64,000 bases of DNA from JAKZVK01 sp965248255 (GTDB lineage: Bacteria; Acidobacteriota; Terriglobia; Bryobacterales; UBA6623). Location of the stretch: contig CBDFIW010000004.1 of NCBI GenBank assembly GCA_965248255.1, forward strand, positions 2,976,001 to 3,040,000, in the 5' to 3' direction. Each line of letters starts with the position of its first letter. Within the stretch, counting starts at the first letter, position 1. Below, one piece after another: positions 26,706 through 36,553 of this stretch. The notes below the pieces were generated by a model. The model made no database searches, was not told where the DNA came from, and saw nothing but the letters and a program-made list of their open reading frames with translations. The position numbers and the translations under genes are program-made.

Positions 26706-29090
26706 TCACTCGCTGCGAAATTGTCGGCGATGGGTCGCCTGTTCGGACCCTTCGGACGCGGGCCGCGGGCCCGACAAGACGCTGTTACGCATCGCCCAAA
26801 CCTCGACCGGAGCCTGGCCCACCATCGTGAAAGCGATGAGTTTCCCGTCGGGAGACCATTCGGGAGATAAGGGTATGGGGCTGTAGGCTTCGCCGCCCGC
26901 CCATGCCACCCGGTGCTTCCCCGTATCGCGGTCCACCACCCACAGCTCCACTCTTCGTTTCTCGGGGATGGCAACCGCCCAAACGAGCATCCGGCCACCG
27001 GGAGACCAGGAAAATTTCAGTGAGCCATGCCAATGCAACAGCCGCAACCCATCGGGCGCCCACACAGCCTTCGGCAGCGGAGGCCCGCAGGCGATCGTGA
27101 CCGATTGGCCGCTGGTGGCGAGCACGGCGTACAAGCAATTAGCGGCTGTATATGCTATTTCCGTATCGTCAGGGGACCATCTCGGCCATGTCACCAAGCG
27201 GCCACGGGTTTGTATCAGTGTCCGAACGCTGCCGCGTGTCAAATCGACTACCTTCAACTCCCACTCTTTCCGTAATTGAGAGCCTTCGAAGAATGCCGCC
27301 TTCTTGACGTCATGCGAAAATTGGGGCGTCGCGTTCCCCTTCAGTGCGAGCAGTTCGGAAAGTTCGTGGGTTTCCGCGTTAAAAAGATGGAGCGCGCGGC
27401 CCTTCCCGCTGCCGGCATCGGCGACAAAGAGCCCCTTGCTGTGATCCCGGCTATAGTAGAAGGCACCCATATCGGACAGCTCCGGCCACGGAATTTGGTG
27501 AATGCGCTCTTTGCCGGTTGCGACATCCCGTTCACGAAAGGCAAGCAGATCAGAGATCACTTGCCAGCTCGGGTCAAAGTAGTAGAATTTCATTCCTTGC
27601 GGCGCCCAGTGCTTGCCCTGCGAGTCCTCGGGAAAATCCGACTCGGGTTCACCACGCGCTTCGCCGCTTTCGGGATCCACGGCAAGCAGGTGCACACGAC
27701 GACCACTCTTCCGCCGCGCGAAGAGGACTTCACCGTCAGGCGTCAGGGTTGGCGGCAGCCAATTGAAGTGATGAGGCAACTCCGCCAGTTGAAAAGGCGC
27801 TCCTTGGGGCGCGCCGGCAGCGGAGTCGATCCCTAGGGCCCACAATTCGTGTCGGTCAGATCCTCCTACGCCGTATCCCCGGATAAACAGAAGGGTGCGG
27901 CCGTCGGGTGCCCAAAACGCGTGCCTGTCGTAGGTTGAAGGGGAATGCCGTAGTCGTGGTGCGGATGAAGTTGAGGATCTTCTCGTAGCTGCGGTGAGCT
28001 GGATGGGATCGTGCTCCCCATTTGTCGCGACAAGCTCGAGGCCCCAAAACTTACCGTTCTGGTAAGAGTATGCGAGGAATCGGCCGTCCGGTGACAGGGC
28101 AGGGTCGTAGATCCGGGAGCGGGGCATCGTGAGCGGAGTCAGTGTCAAGTCCCGCAGCGAGAGAAAGCCGTACCCGTCGCCGCCGACGGTGCCGCACAAA
28201 AGCCGGTTCCCTTCGGCGTCCCAGGCCATGGGTCGTCGCCGCACGTCGTCAAGCGAAGAGCCCTCTCGAAGAACCTGCCGCTCGCCCGATTTGATATCGA
28301 GGATTTCGAGCCGGCGAACGCCGTCTCGCCTGCTTACCAGCGCCAGGCGTTTGCTGTCAGCCGACCAGACGAAAGGAAAAAAGGTGGAGTCCGTGACGAG
28401 CAGTCGGTCGCTCTTGCTCCGGAGATCACGCAGACGCAGGGGGTGATTCCCGTGGGCGGAATAGGCAAGGTAGCGCCCGTCGGGTGAAATTTCTCCGTAG
28501 ATGTAGGGAAACGAATCGAGCAGGCGCTCGGAACGGCTCCCGAGCGTCTCGGCTCGAGGATTCGAGGCCGCTTGCCACCAGACGGCCCCCCCCAGGCTCA
28601 GCAGCACCACCGCTAGAACCATGGCCGGCCGCGCCCAACTCCCATGGCGTCTTCCCGCCGCGTCCGCCGCTGGTTGTGAAGGCGCGCTCGCGCCGGTCGC
28701 GGTCTCATCCCGCGGAGTTTCTGTTGGTGTGCCGTGGACCCACGGCGCTAGCTTCGCCGGAGCAACAAAGCGGTATCCCCGCTTCGGCAGGGTCTCGATG
28801 AAGCGTGGGTTTCGCGGCGAATCCCCCAATGCCCCGCGCAGATTCTTGACCGCCGCATTCAGGCTGCGGTCGAAATCGACGTAGGTATCTCCCGGCCAGA
28901 GATGCTGCTTCAATTCCTCGCGCGTTACTAACCCGCCAGGCCGCTCGAGCAACAGCTCCAGGACACGAAAGGGCTGGTCGTTAACCTTGATGCGGATGCC
29001 GTACTTCCACAACTCCCCTGCGTGCAAGTCCGCTTCGAAGGCCCCGAAGTGAACAATGCGCCGGGCGTCGATCTGCCGTGGCGGATCCAT
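26706..29090 (-). CDS. One-component regulator: winged helix / membrane helix / TolB-like beta-propeller (copy 1)
   Basis: About 794 residues from ATG 29090. Residues 10-110 form an OmpR/CadC-type winged helix (FGAFEADLHAGELWKYG, LVTREELKQHLWPGDTYVDFDRSLNAAVKNLR, RFIETLPKRGYRFV). One membrane helix near 160-180 (AMVLAVVLLSLGGAVWW). The rest is a periplasmic six- or seven-bladed propeller with repeated ISPDGRYLAY / WSADSKRLAL / WSPDGKLIAF blades. DNA binding in the cytosol would be coupled to an outside signal by the propeller. The ligand is unknown. It is divergent from the secreted protein gene at 29376, like the homolog at 58267. Confidence 0.82.
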   Translation of the reverse strand: MDPPRQIDARRIVHFGAFEADLHAGELWKYGIRIKVNDQPFRVLELLLERPGGLVTREELKQHLWPGDTYVDFDRSLNAAVKNLRGALGDSPRNPRFIETLPKRGYRFVAPAKLAPWVHGTPTETPRDETATGASAPSQPAADAAGRRHGSWARPAMVLAVVLLSLGGAVWWQAASNPRAETLGSRSERLLDSFPYIYGEISPDGRYLAYSAHGNHPLRLRDLRSKSDRLLVTDSTFFPFVWSADSKRLALVSRRDGVRRLEILDIKSGERQVLREGSSLDDVRRRPMAWDAEGNRLLCGTVGGDGYGFLSLRDLTLTPLTMPRSRIYDPALSPDGRFLAYSYQNGKFWGLELVATNGEHDPIQLTAATRRSSTSSAPRLRHSPSTYDRHAFWAPDGRTLLFIRGYGVGGSDRHELWALGIDSAAGAPQGAPFQLAELPHHFNWLPPTLTPDGEVLFARRKSGRRVHLLAVDPESGEARGEPESDFPEDSQGKHWAPQGMKFYYFDPSWQVISDLLAFRERDVATGKERIHQIPWPELSDMGAFYYSRDHSKGLFVADAGSGKGRALHLFNAETHELSELLALKGNATPQFSHDVKKAAFFEGSQLRKEWELKVVDLTRGSVRTLIQTRGRLVTWPRWSPDDTEIAYTAANCLYAVLATSGQSVTIACGPPLPKAVWAPDGLRLLHWHGSLKFSWSPGGRMLVWAVAIPEKRRVELWVVDRDTGKHRVAWAGGEAYSPIPLSPEWSPDGKLIAFTMVGQAPVEVWAMRNSVLSGPRPASEGSEQATHRRQFRSE

Positions 29091-29375
29091 ACCCAAAACC
29101 CGTGGACGCTGACAAGTATACAGCTTCTTTCCAGTCCTTGGACCGCCCATCTTGCCGAAAGACCGTGGTTCTGTTTTCCCGTGTCGCAACGGGCGACAAC
29201 TGCCCTGAAACGAGGGAGTTAGTCCATCACAAAGAAATCACACGGCGATGGCTTGAAACAGTCGCCTTCCTGGGGCAAACTTGTCGCGATACATGGATGA
29301 AGGGCGAGTTTCCGAGGCCGGTTCGCGGCTGATGGAGATTCCGACCATCATAGACCAAACCAGGAGAATCCACCA

Positions 29376-30272
29376 ATGCTGACCAGAAGACCGTATTTGA
29401 CCGCCGCTACGGCCATATTTGTCATCGGCTTAGCAGGGCCCACCCCCGGACTGGCTGCGAGCGAAAAGGGGCCCACCAGGTGCAGCGACGGCGAGGACAA
29501 CGACGTAGACGGCAAGATTGACTGCGAAGACCCTGACTGCAAGTGCGGGGGCGGCAACGACGGCGACAATCAGGCAACCATCCCGTCCATCGTCACGTTC
29601 CGCGATCGCGTCGATGACCCGGGCGGCCTACCAGACGACGGCCTACAAAGCGACGGCGATCTTTTTGCAACAGGGCCAGACTATACCGATGGCGAGACCC
29701 ATGACCTTTGGGTAGGCATCGGCAGCAGAGCAGCGAACGAGGGCAATATTTTAATGGGATTCGGCCCTGACGAAAACTTCCCGGCCATCATCGCTCGCGG
29801 ATTGAAGTTGGATTTCTCCAACCCGGAAGTAGCAGGAGATTCCGCAAACTGTCCTCTACTCCTCGATCCCTCCGGTCTCGAATTCATCGTGCCCCACTTC
29901 CTCAAAGTGACTGTGACCGACTTTACTCACGGCGGCGTTCTAGCTCTTGAGAACGTGGGGGACCCGAGTTTTGCAAACATGAGGTTCCGCTTCTTCGACC
30001 CGATTACCGAGGATCCCTACTTCCTTTACTTCAAGACCCGCAGCGGCAAAAGTCCTTGCCAGGGCCAATGGGACTCCGTCTTGGTCGTACGGACGAGCGC
30101 GGTTGCCCAAGGCGGCGACAAGGACGTATGGACGGTGACGGTGCACGACGACCCGCTGGCCTTAGCATGCCTTGAAAAGTCCAGTACCGGTCGGGGAACC
30201 AAGGCGAAGTTCTGCGGCACCTACAACTTGCCGTCCTCATTCACGGTCGAACCGTGCTTGACCTGCCCATGA
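29376..30272 (+). CDS. Secreted protein with Asp-rich MopE-like motif
   Basis: 298 residues, signal peptide (AATAIFVIGLAGPTPGLAA). The mature N terminus has CSDGEDNDVDGKIDCEDPDC, the DGxDNDxDGxxDxxD pattern of MopE-like and other calcium-binding extracellular proteins, flanked by paired cysteines. The remainder looks beta-rich with no family I recognise; four more cysteines near the C terminus suggest disulfides. AGGAG lies 9 nt before the ATG. It faces the winged-helix/propeller regulator across 285 nt, so regulation by that protein is plausible. Confidence 0.6.
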   Translation: MLTRRPYLTAATAIFVIGLAGPTPGLAASEKGPTRCSDGEDNDVDGKIDCEDPDCKCGGGNDGDNQATIPSIVTFRDRVDDPGGLPDDGLQSDGDLFATGPDYTDGETHDLWVGIGSRAANEGNILMGFGPDENFPAIIARGLKLDFSNPEVAGDSANCPLLLDPSGLEFIVPHFLKVTVTDFTHGGVLALENVGDPSFANMRFRFFDPITEDPYFLYFKTRSGKSPCQGQWDSVLVVRTSAVAQGGDKDVWTVTVHDDPLALACLEKSSTGRGTKAKFCGTYNLPSSFTVEPCLTCP

Positions 30273-30519
30273 GAAACGTGTAGCGCAGGGCTCGCAGAGA
30301 CCTGCGGCTTTTACTGAGTGGTCGCGTGGGCAAAAAGCAAGGCGAGGGACACCCGAGAAGGGCATCAGAAAAATCGGGGACCCAAAGGGGACGGAGCCCT
30401 TTTCAGGAGACCCGTGGCGCAGTTTTTTTGAGATCGAGCGCTAATGAAAAGTGTCCCTCCTTCTGCTGTCTCATTTCTGGGGTTCACTCCCTTCGGCCTT
30501 CGGGGGCTGACTCTGTCTT

Positions 30520-32094
30520 TCACTCGCCGCTGACGCGCTCGGTTGCCTTGGGCAGGTACTCCAATAGGTCCGTCGCGGCCACCGTCTGCTCGCTGCTCTC
30601 CTCGACCGCCACTTCCGCCGCGAGGCCGTGTAGATAGACCGCCGCACCGATGACGACCTCCGGCTCAGCATCGGTGAACTGTGCCAGGAAGCCGGCGATC
30701 ATCCCTGTCAGGATGTCTCCCGATCCTCCCTTGGCCAGGGCGGGCGTGCCGGTCGGATTAACGAGTACGCGCCCCGCGGGTGTAGCGATCAAGGTGCGGA
30801 ACCCCTTCAGCACCAGGAAGACACCCCGCTCCTGGGCGAACGATCGAGCCAGATCGAGACGGCGCTGCTGAATCTCTGAGGTCGAGAGGCCGGTGAGCCG
30901 CGACATCTCGCCGGGGTGCGGCGTCAGGACCAGCAATCGACTCTTGGCGCCCCATTCCTCGGGCGGCGTCGCGGCCAGCGCCGTTAGCCCATCTGCATCG
31001 ACGACCAGCGGGGACTCAACCTCGCGCACGATCTTCCGAACCAGCTCCTGGTTGGCATCGAGCGTACCGAGCCCCGGACCCACGGCTACGACCGTCTTGC
31101 GATCGAGCCACACAGGGTCAAACGCTTCCCCGCCCATCGACCCGTCTTCGATCTCCTCGACCGGTTGCGTCATCAGCTCGGGCGTGTCTCCCACAACAGC
31201 CGCCGTGGCCCCGGAGGCGGTCGCGACTGTCACCAGGCCTGCTCCAGCTCGCATGGCCGCCGTGCCCGCCATCAGCACGGCGCCCGGTTTGGACCTCGAT
31301 CCACCAACCACCAGTACGTGGCCGAAGTCGCCCTTGTGCGCCGTGGGTTCGCGAGAAGCAAAGAGCGGGGCGACATCCGAGGCTTCAAGCAGGGCCAACT
31401 TCAAGTCCGGGTTCGATTCCATCACCGACGGTGCTGTGCCGATGGGCGCGACCGTCAGCCGGCCAACTTGCTCGCAGTTGGGAGGGAAAACCTGACTCAC
31501 TTTGGGAGCGGTGAACGTTACCGTTTCGTCGGCACGCACCGACTCACCCCACGGCTCGCCGCGATCGGACGGCAGGCCCGAGGGCATGTCCACCGCCACG
31601 ATCTTGGCGTGCGGAAACCTCGTGTTGACGTCACGGATAACCTCGGCGAAGAGCCCCTCGGCAGGTCCCCGCAGCCCGGTTCCGAGCAACGCGTCGACCA
31701 CCAAGGTGGCGGGCGTCAAATCCGGCAAAGTCTCCCGCCATCCAGCCGAGTCGGTCACGACCGTAGGCTCGACCGCCACCCCATGCAACGCGCGGTAGTT
31801 CGTTGCGGCATCGCCTTTGAGTCGATCCGGCTCGGCGAACAGCACCACCTGCATGACGCCCGCGTTGCCGCGCACGGCCAAGTGCCGGGCCACGACCAAA
31901 CCGTCGCCGCCGTTGTTGCCCTTACCGCAGAGAATCACGATGCGGTGCCCGCCGAGCGGCCCGTAGCGATGCGCCAGCAACTCGTAGACGCGGGCGCCGG
32001 CGTTTTCCATCAAGAGCAAGCCCGGTACCCCGCGCTCCTCGATCGTGATGCGATCGACCTCGCGCATCTCGGCGGCAGTGAGAATCGGTTGCAA
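30520..32094 (-). CDS. nnr: Bifunctional NAD(P)H-hydrate epimerase / ADP-dependent dehydratase
   Basis: 524 residues. Epimerase half 1-215 (YjeF_N): ILCGKGNNGGDGLVVARHL and VVDALLGTGLRG. Dehydratase half 225-515 (YjeF_C): HVLVVGGSRSKPGAVLMAG, AVGPGLG, LTPHPGEMSRL and LAKGGSGDILTGMIAGF. It repairs NADHX and NADPHX formed by damage or by GAPDH. One base separates its start from the stop of the upstream channel gene, so they form one unit. Confidence 0.93.
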   Translation of the reverse strand: MQPILTAAEMREVDRITIEERGVPGLLLMENAGARVYELLAHRYGPLGGHRIVILCGKGNNGGDGLVVARHLAVRGNAGVMQVVLFAEPDRLKGDAATNYRALHGVAVEPTVVTDSAGWRETLPDLTPATLVVDALLGTGLRGPAEGLFAEVIRDVNTRFPHAKIVAVDMPSGLPSDRGEPWGESVRADETVTFTAPKVSQVFPPNCEQVGRLTVAPIGTAPSVMESNPDLKLALLEASDVAPLFASREPTAHKGDFGHVLVVGGSRSKPGAVLMAGTAAMRAGAGLVTVATASGATAAVVGDTPELMTQPVEEIEDGSMGGEAFDPVWLDRKTVVAVGPGLGTLDANQELVRKIVREVESPLVVDADGLTALAATPPEEWGAKSRLLVLTPHPGEMSRLTGLSTSEIQQRRLDLARSFAQERGVFLVLKGFRTLIATPAGRVLVNPTGTPALAKGGSGDILTGMIAGFLAQFTDAEPEVVIGAAVYLHGLAAEVAVEESSEQTVAATDLLEYLPKATERVSGE

Positions 32095-32095
32095 C

Positions 32096-33105
32096 TCAGG
32101 CCTCCACCTTTCCCTCCATCTCCTTGAGCTTCGTGCGCTCGCCCATTGCGATCAGCACATCCCCGGGCTCGATCCGAGTGTCACCGTCCGGGTTGAAGAC
32201 CATCGTTTCAGCGCCCTTTCTCATCGCCAGGACAATCACGCCGTACGCCTGCCGGATACGGGATTCTTCGAGCGTAGCTCCCGTCACCGGACTCGTGTCC
32301 GATACCCGGATCTCTTCGATCTCGATGTCGAGGTGCGCGCCTCGGCTGAACGCGGACGCGATATCCAGGAAGCTCAGCACGTGCGGCCGTAGCATCGACT
32401 GCGCCAGGCGATGTCCGATGAAGGTGTAGGGCGTGAAGACGGTGGTCGCTCCCGCCTGCCGCAGTTTCTCCTCGGCTTCCTCGTTGCTGGCGCGGGCCGA
32501 AATCAGCAGGTTGGGGTTGAGCACCCGCGCGGAAAGCACGACGTAGACGTTGTCTGCGTCGGTCCCCATCGCCGATACCAGGCCCTTGGCCGACGCGATG
32601 TGCGCTTCCTTCAGCGTCTCGTCGCGGGTCGCATCGGCCTGTACTGTGGGGATGTCCTGATCGACGGCCCACTGGCATCGCGCCGGACTGTTCTCGACCA
32701 GCAGCACAGGGGCGCCGTTGCGCCGCAGTTCGCTGACTACGCCGCGGCCCACACGGCCGGCACCACAAACAATGTAGTGCTGGGAAAGCTTTTGCAATAT
32801 TTTCTTCCTCCGCCGCCGGCCAAAGAAATCCGCCAACTCAAGCTTGATGACCATGTCGGTAAGGATCCCGATGGACGCAAAGATCGTCGTCACACCGGCC
32901 AGGATCAACAGCGAGTTGAAGATCTTGCCTTGATCACTGAGAGGATGGATCTCGCCGTAACCGACCGTGGTGAGAGTGATGAGGGTCATGTAGAAGCTAT
33001 CCAGCAGATTCCATCCCTCAATCAACTGAAAGCCGAAGGTCCCCCCAGCAGCAGCCAGGTCATCAGACCGAGCAGGAGCAGGACTTGGAAACACAGGCCC
33101 CTCAT
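32096..33105 (-). CDS. Two-helix potassium channel with RCK domains; frameshifted at a C6 run
   Basis: The long frame begins at 33094 and reads YMTLITLTTVGYGEIHPLSD, with the K+ selectivity filter TVGYG and pore helix, the second membrane helix (FNSLLILAGVTTIFASIGIL), an RCK N-terminal domain (HYIVCGAGRVGRGVVSELRR) and an RCK_C domain. The first membrane helix is missing in that frame but is present in another one, starting ATG 33105 with AGGAG 6 nt upstream: MRGLCFQVLLLLGLMTWLLL. The switch lies at six C bases, 33041-33046. One indel restores a normal channel of about 336 residues. The indel sits in a homopolymer, so I favour an assembly error. Confidence 0.78.
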
Positions 33106-33266
33106 AGGTTCTCCTGATCCGTGCGTGGGGGTCCGAGCCGAGTCCTCTTGGTTAACGTGGCGGTATCAGGCAAGGTGCTTCATAGGCCCGCGACGTCAGC
33201 CACAGCCGTTCGCGCCCTCATTGTAGGCGGGCCGACACACACTCCCGTTAATCGGCGGAGGCGCTG

Positions 33267-34376
33267 CTACTCTATCCACCCGCCGCCGACAACCAAGTCG
33301 CCCTGGTAGAAGACCGCCGCTTGGCCCGGCGTGACCGCCGGCTGGGGCGCATCGAACTCGACTTCGATACGGGCCGTATCACCAGCGGGCCGAACTTCCC
33401 CCGGCGCGGGCTTGAACTGATGCCGGATCCTTACGTCGACGCGCAACGGCTCGTCGAGTTCGGGGATCGAGATCCAATTCACGTCGCGGGCGCTGAACTT
33501 CTTGCGCAACAACTCGTCCTTGGGGCCCACAAACACCCGGCGAGAGGCGGGTTCGATCTTCGTGACGTACTGCGGCCTACCGCTCGCGACACCCAGCCCC
33601 CGGCGCTGGCCGATCGTGAAATGATGAATACCTCGGTGCTCGCCCAGGACCTCGCCGTTCGATGCGACGATCTCTCCCTCGCGCTCTTTCCCGTTTACGC
33701 CCTTACGCTCGAGGTAGATCTCCACGAATCGGGCGTAGTCGCCGTTGGGCACGAAGCAAATCTCGTGGCTTTCGCCCTTGTTGGCGACGGCAAGGCCTAG
33801 ATCGTTGGCGACGCGGCGAACTTCCGACTTTTCGAGACCGCCCAACGGAAACATCGAACCGGCGAGTTGCTCCTGCGTCAAACCGAAGAGAAAATACGAC
33901 TGGTCGCGCGTCTGATCCACGCCCTGGCGTAAGAGATACCGGCCGCTGTCTTGATCAAAATCGATGCGCGCGTAATGGCCCGTGGCCACCCGCTCGGCGC
34001 CCACCTGCCGCGCCATCTGCAGGAACTGATCGAACTTGACGAAGTTGTTGCAGGGGGTGCAGGGGATCGGCGTGCGTCCGGAGAGGTAGTCGCTCACGAA
34101 CGGTGCGACGACTTCCTTTTCAAAGCGCTCCTCGAAGTTAACGACGTAGAACGGAATCTCGAGTTGGCCGGCCACCTGCCGCGCATCATAAACGTCGTCG
34201 AGCGAACAACAGCGGCCCGACACCGCCCCCTCGGGGACGAGTTCCGGCACGCGCCGCTGGTTCCAAAGCTGCATGGTCATACCCACGATGGGTTGACCCT
34301 GTCGCTTCAGCATGCCGGCGACGGTGGAGCTGTCCACGCCACCGGACATGGCGACGGCGATGAGGTTTTCGCTCAT
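33267..34376 (-). CDS. mnmA: tRNA-specific 2-thiouridylase
   Basis: 369 residues. PP-loop AMSGGVDSS at 8-16; catalytic cysteine region GRTPIPCTPCNNFVKFDQFL near 90-110; second cysteine in SHEICFVPNGDY near 200; C-terminal PUA-like barrel (KIEPASRRVFVGPKDELL). Adds sulfur to U34 of Lys, Glu and Gln tRNAs. ATG 34376 is chosen by alignment of the N terminus; no Shine-Dalgarno is visible. A cysteine desulfurase gene lies 108 nt upstream on the same strand and probably supplies the sulfur. Confidence 0.92.
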   Translation of the reverse strand: MSENLIAVAMSGGVDSSTVAGMLKRQGQPIVGMTMQLWNQRRVPELVPEGAVSGRCCSLDDVYDARQVAGQLEIPFYVVNFEERFEKEVVAPFVSDYLSGRTPIPCTPCNNFVKFDQFLQMARQVGAERVATGHYARIDFDQDSGRYLLRQGVDQTRDQSYFLFGLTQEQLAGSMFPLGGLEKSEVRRVANDLGLAVANKGESHEICFVPNGDYARFVEIYLERKGVNGKEREGEIVASNGEVLGEHRGIHHFTIGQRRGLGVASGRPQYVTKIEPASRRVFVGPKDELLRKKFSARDVNWISIPELDEPLRVDVRIRHQFKPAPGEVRPAGDTARIEVEFDAPQPAVTPGQAAVFYQGDLVVGGGWIE

Positions 34377-34425
34377 GGGGTGTTGGGGATCGTTGAGTTG
34401 AAGCCGAGAGCCACTTCGCAGCGCG

Positions 34426-34452
34426 GGGGCGGACACAGCGGTCCGCCCCTAC
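34426..34452 (-). repeat. GC-rich hairpin repeat, copy 2
   Basis: Stem GGGGCGGAC / GTCCGCCCC around a 6-nt loop, then TACA. On the minus strand it starts TGTAGGGGCGGAC and lies about 33 nt after the cysteine desulfurase stop. It shares a 24-nt stretch with the copy at 50083. Confidence 0.75.
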
Positions 34453-34484
34453 AAGTTGGCGCGGCTGGCCACACCAACAATGAA

Positions 34485-35645
34485 TCAGCCCGCATACGCC
34501 GGGGAGAGTTTGCGCAGGTGCTCCACGACGTCCGGAATCACTTCGAGCAACTCGTCGACCTGCTCGTCGCTATTCTGTGCGCCGAGAGAGAACCGCAGGC
34601 TCGATCGCGCCTGCTCTGACGTGAGTCCGATCGCCGTCAGGACATGCGACGGTTGTACCGCACCGCTCGAACAGGCCGCACCGCTCGAGACCGCCATTCC
34701 TTTGAGGTCGAGCGCGATCACCATCGCCTCGCCTTCCAGATAGTCAAACCGGATGTTGGCCGTGTTCGGCATCCGCTGCCCTGGGGCGCCGTTGACCGAG
34801 CAGGCCTCGACCCGTTCAAGAACGCCCGCCTCGAGACGGTCTCGCAGAGCCGCCAGCCGCGTAGCTTCCGCCTCGCGCTTCTCCCTCGCCAACTCCGCCG
34901 CGCGGCCGAGCCCGACGATTCCGGGCACGTTCTCCGTTCCCGGGCGCCGGTCGCGCTCGTGATGGCCGCCGAATTGGATACGCTCGAGCGGCGTCCCTCT
35001 GCGCACGTAGAGCGCCCCGACTCCCTTCGGTGCGTAGATCTTGTGGCCGCTCAACGCAAACAGATCCACACCCAGTGCGTCGACGTCAGTCGGGGTCTTG
35101 CCCGCACTCTGCACGCCGTCACTGTGCAGCAGCACCCCGGCCTCGCGGGCGATGCGAGCGATCTCTGCGATCGGCTGCACCGTGCCAAGCTCGTTGTTGG
35201 CGTGCATGATCGTGATCAACACAGTGTGAGGCCGCAGCGCCGACCGGACATCCTCCGGCGCAACGATCCCGTCCGACCCGACCCGCACGTAGGTCACCTC
35301 GACACCCTCTTGCTCCAGCTGCTGACAGGTATTCAAGACGGCGGGGTGCTCGATCGTACTGGTGATGACGTGCTTACGCCCGCCCTTCGAGGCACGCACC
35401 ACACCGACGATCCCGAGGTTGTCGCTTTCGGTTCCGCCGCCGGTGAACACGATCTCCTTCGGCTGCGCGTTCAACAGATCGGCGACCTGCCGCCGCGCCT
35501 GCTCAACGCCCTTCCGCGCGTCTTGGCCGAACGTGTGGATACTCGACGCGTTGCCATACGCGCCCTCCAAATAGGGCATCATGGCAGCGAGCACCTCGGG
35601 CGCGACGGGCGTCGTCGCATTGTGATCAAAATAGTAGCGACGCAT
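34485..35645 (-). CDS. Cysteine desulfurase (NifS/IscS family)
   Basis: 386 residues. YYFDHNATTPVAPEV start, PLP lysine in ALSGHKIYAPKGVGALY near 200, and the active-site cysteine in SSGAACSSGAVQPSHVL near 322. Removes sulfur from cysteine as an enzyme persulfide for Fe-S clusters and tRNA thiolation. The next gene is mnmA, so it is probably the sulfur donor for 2-thiouridine. ATG 35645 (MRRYYFDHN) is preferred over a TTG five codons earlier. It is 28 nt from the divergent SAM hydrolase gene. Confidence 0.92.
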   Translation of the reverse strand: MRRYYFDHNATTPVAPEVLAAMMPYLEGAYGNASSIHTFGQDARKGVEQARRQVADLLNAQPKEIVFTGGGTESDNLGIVGVVRASKGGRKHVITSTIEHPAVLNTCQQLEQEGVEVTYVRVGSDGIVAPEDVRSALRPHTVLITIMHANNELGTVQPIAEIARIAREAGVLLHSDGVQSAGKTPTDVDALGVDLFALSGHKIYAPKGVGALYVRRGTPLERIQFGGHHERDRRPGTENVPGIVGLGRAAELAREKREAEATRLAALRDRLEAGVLERVEACSVNGAPGQRMPNTANIRFDYLEGEAMVIALDLKGMAVSSGAACSSGAVQPSHVLTAIGLTSEQARSSLRFSLGAQNSDEQVDELLEVIPDVVEHLRKLSPAYAG

Positions 35646-35673
35646 AGAAAACGCTGCCAAGATTGATTATATC

Positions 35674-36471
35674 GTGGCCTCAGGAATCATCACTTTGACC
35701 ACCGACTTCGGACTGGCCGACCACTATGTCGGCGTGATGAAGGGGGTCATCGCGGGGATCAACCCAGATGTTCGGATGATCGACATCAGCCATGACGTGA
35801 GTTCTTATCAAGTGGCTCACGGAGCGTTTGTCATCGCCCAGGCTTATCGTTATTTCCCGGCGAGGGCGGTCCACGTCGTCGTCGTTGATCCGGGGGTCGG
35901 CAGCAAGCGGCGCCCGATCGTAGCCGAGGCGGCGGGCCAGTTCTTCGTGGCTCCCGACAACGGCGTGTTGTCGCAGGTTTACGAACGCGAAGACCACACT
36001 GTGCGCGCCATCGACGCCGACCGCTTCACCCTCAAGCCAACGAGCCGCACCTTCCATGGCCGCGACCTCTTCGCTCCGGTGGCGGCGCGGCTATCGAAAG
36101 GCGGTCGCCTAGAGCAGTTCGGTGAGGTTGTTGACGACTACACTCGCCTCGAACCGACCACGCCGAGGCTCGTCGAGCCGGGATACTGGTGCGGCCGCGT
36201 GTTGAACATCGACCGTTTCGGAAATGTTGTGACCAGCTTTCCGGCGGAGCTGCTTACGGAGTCGCCGGCGGAATTCCGGCTCGTCGCCGGAAGTCTCACC
36301 GTGGATGCAACCGCGGTGACCTACACCGAAGCACCCTCTGACGCGCCATTCGTGATCGCGGGTAGCTCGGAGTATTTGGAAATCTCCATCAACCAAGCGT
36401 CAGCGGCCCAACGGGCAGGCATAGACGTAGGTGCGGTCGTGGAGCTGAAGTTCGACGGTGCAAGGCCGTAG
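35674..36471 (+). CDS. S-adenosylmethionine hydrolase (DUF62 / SAM hydroxide adenosyltransferase)
   Basis: 265 residues. Starts with IITLTTDFGLADHYVGVMKG, the N-terminal hallmark with the substrate-binding Asp; SHDV, VVVDPGVGSKRRPI, FVAPDNGVLS and TFHGRDLFAPVAARL follow, and the C-terminal domain contains NIDRFGNVVTS. The family splits SAM into adenosine and methionine with water; the related fluorinase uses fluoride, but the fluorinase-specific loop is not evident. Cytoplasmic. Start is GTG at 35674. Divergent from the desulfurase gene. Confidence 0.88.
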   Translation: MASGIITLTTDFGLADHYVGVMKGVIAGINPDVRMIDISHDVSSYQVAHGAFVIAQAYRYFPARAVHVVVVDPGVGSKRRPIVAEAAGQFFVAPDNGVLSQVYEREDHTVRAIDADRFTLKPTSRTFHGRDLFAPVAARLSKGGRLEQFGEVVDDYTRLEPTTPRLVEPGYWCGRVLNIDRFGNVVTSFPAELLTESPAEFRLVAGSLTVDATAVTYTEAPSDAPFVIAGSSEYLEISINQASAAQRAGIDVGAVVELKFDGARP

Positions 36472-36553
36472 CCAGTGGGACTGCGCAGGGTTTCCTCAGA
36501 ACTTGACGCGGTCTCTGATATGACGGCCCATTAGACACCCCGCGAGCCGTACC

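Noticed and set aside
29270..29290. GG-N10-GC pattern before the secreted protein gene
   Set aside because: Only the two dinucleotides match; the -24 and -12 boxes are otherwise unlike consensus and no nearby sigma-54 activator exists.
35674..36471. Fluorinase or chlorinase activity
   Set aside because: The protein has the general SAM hydrolase motifs but I could not see the extra fluorinase loop, and there are no halogen-metabolism genes nearby.
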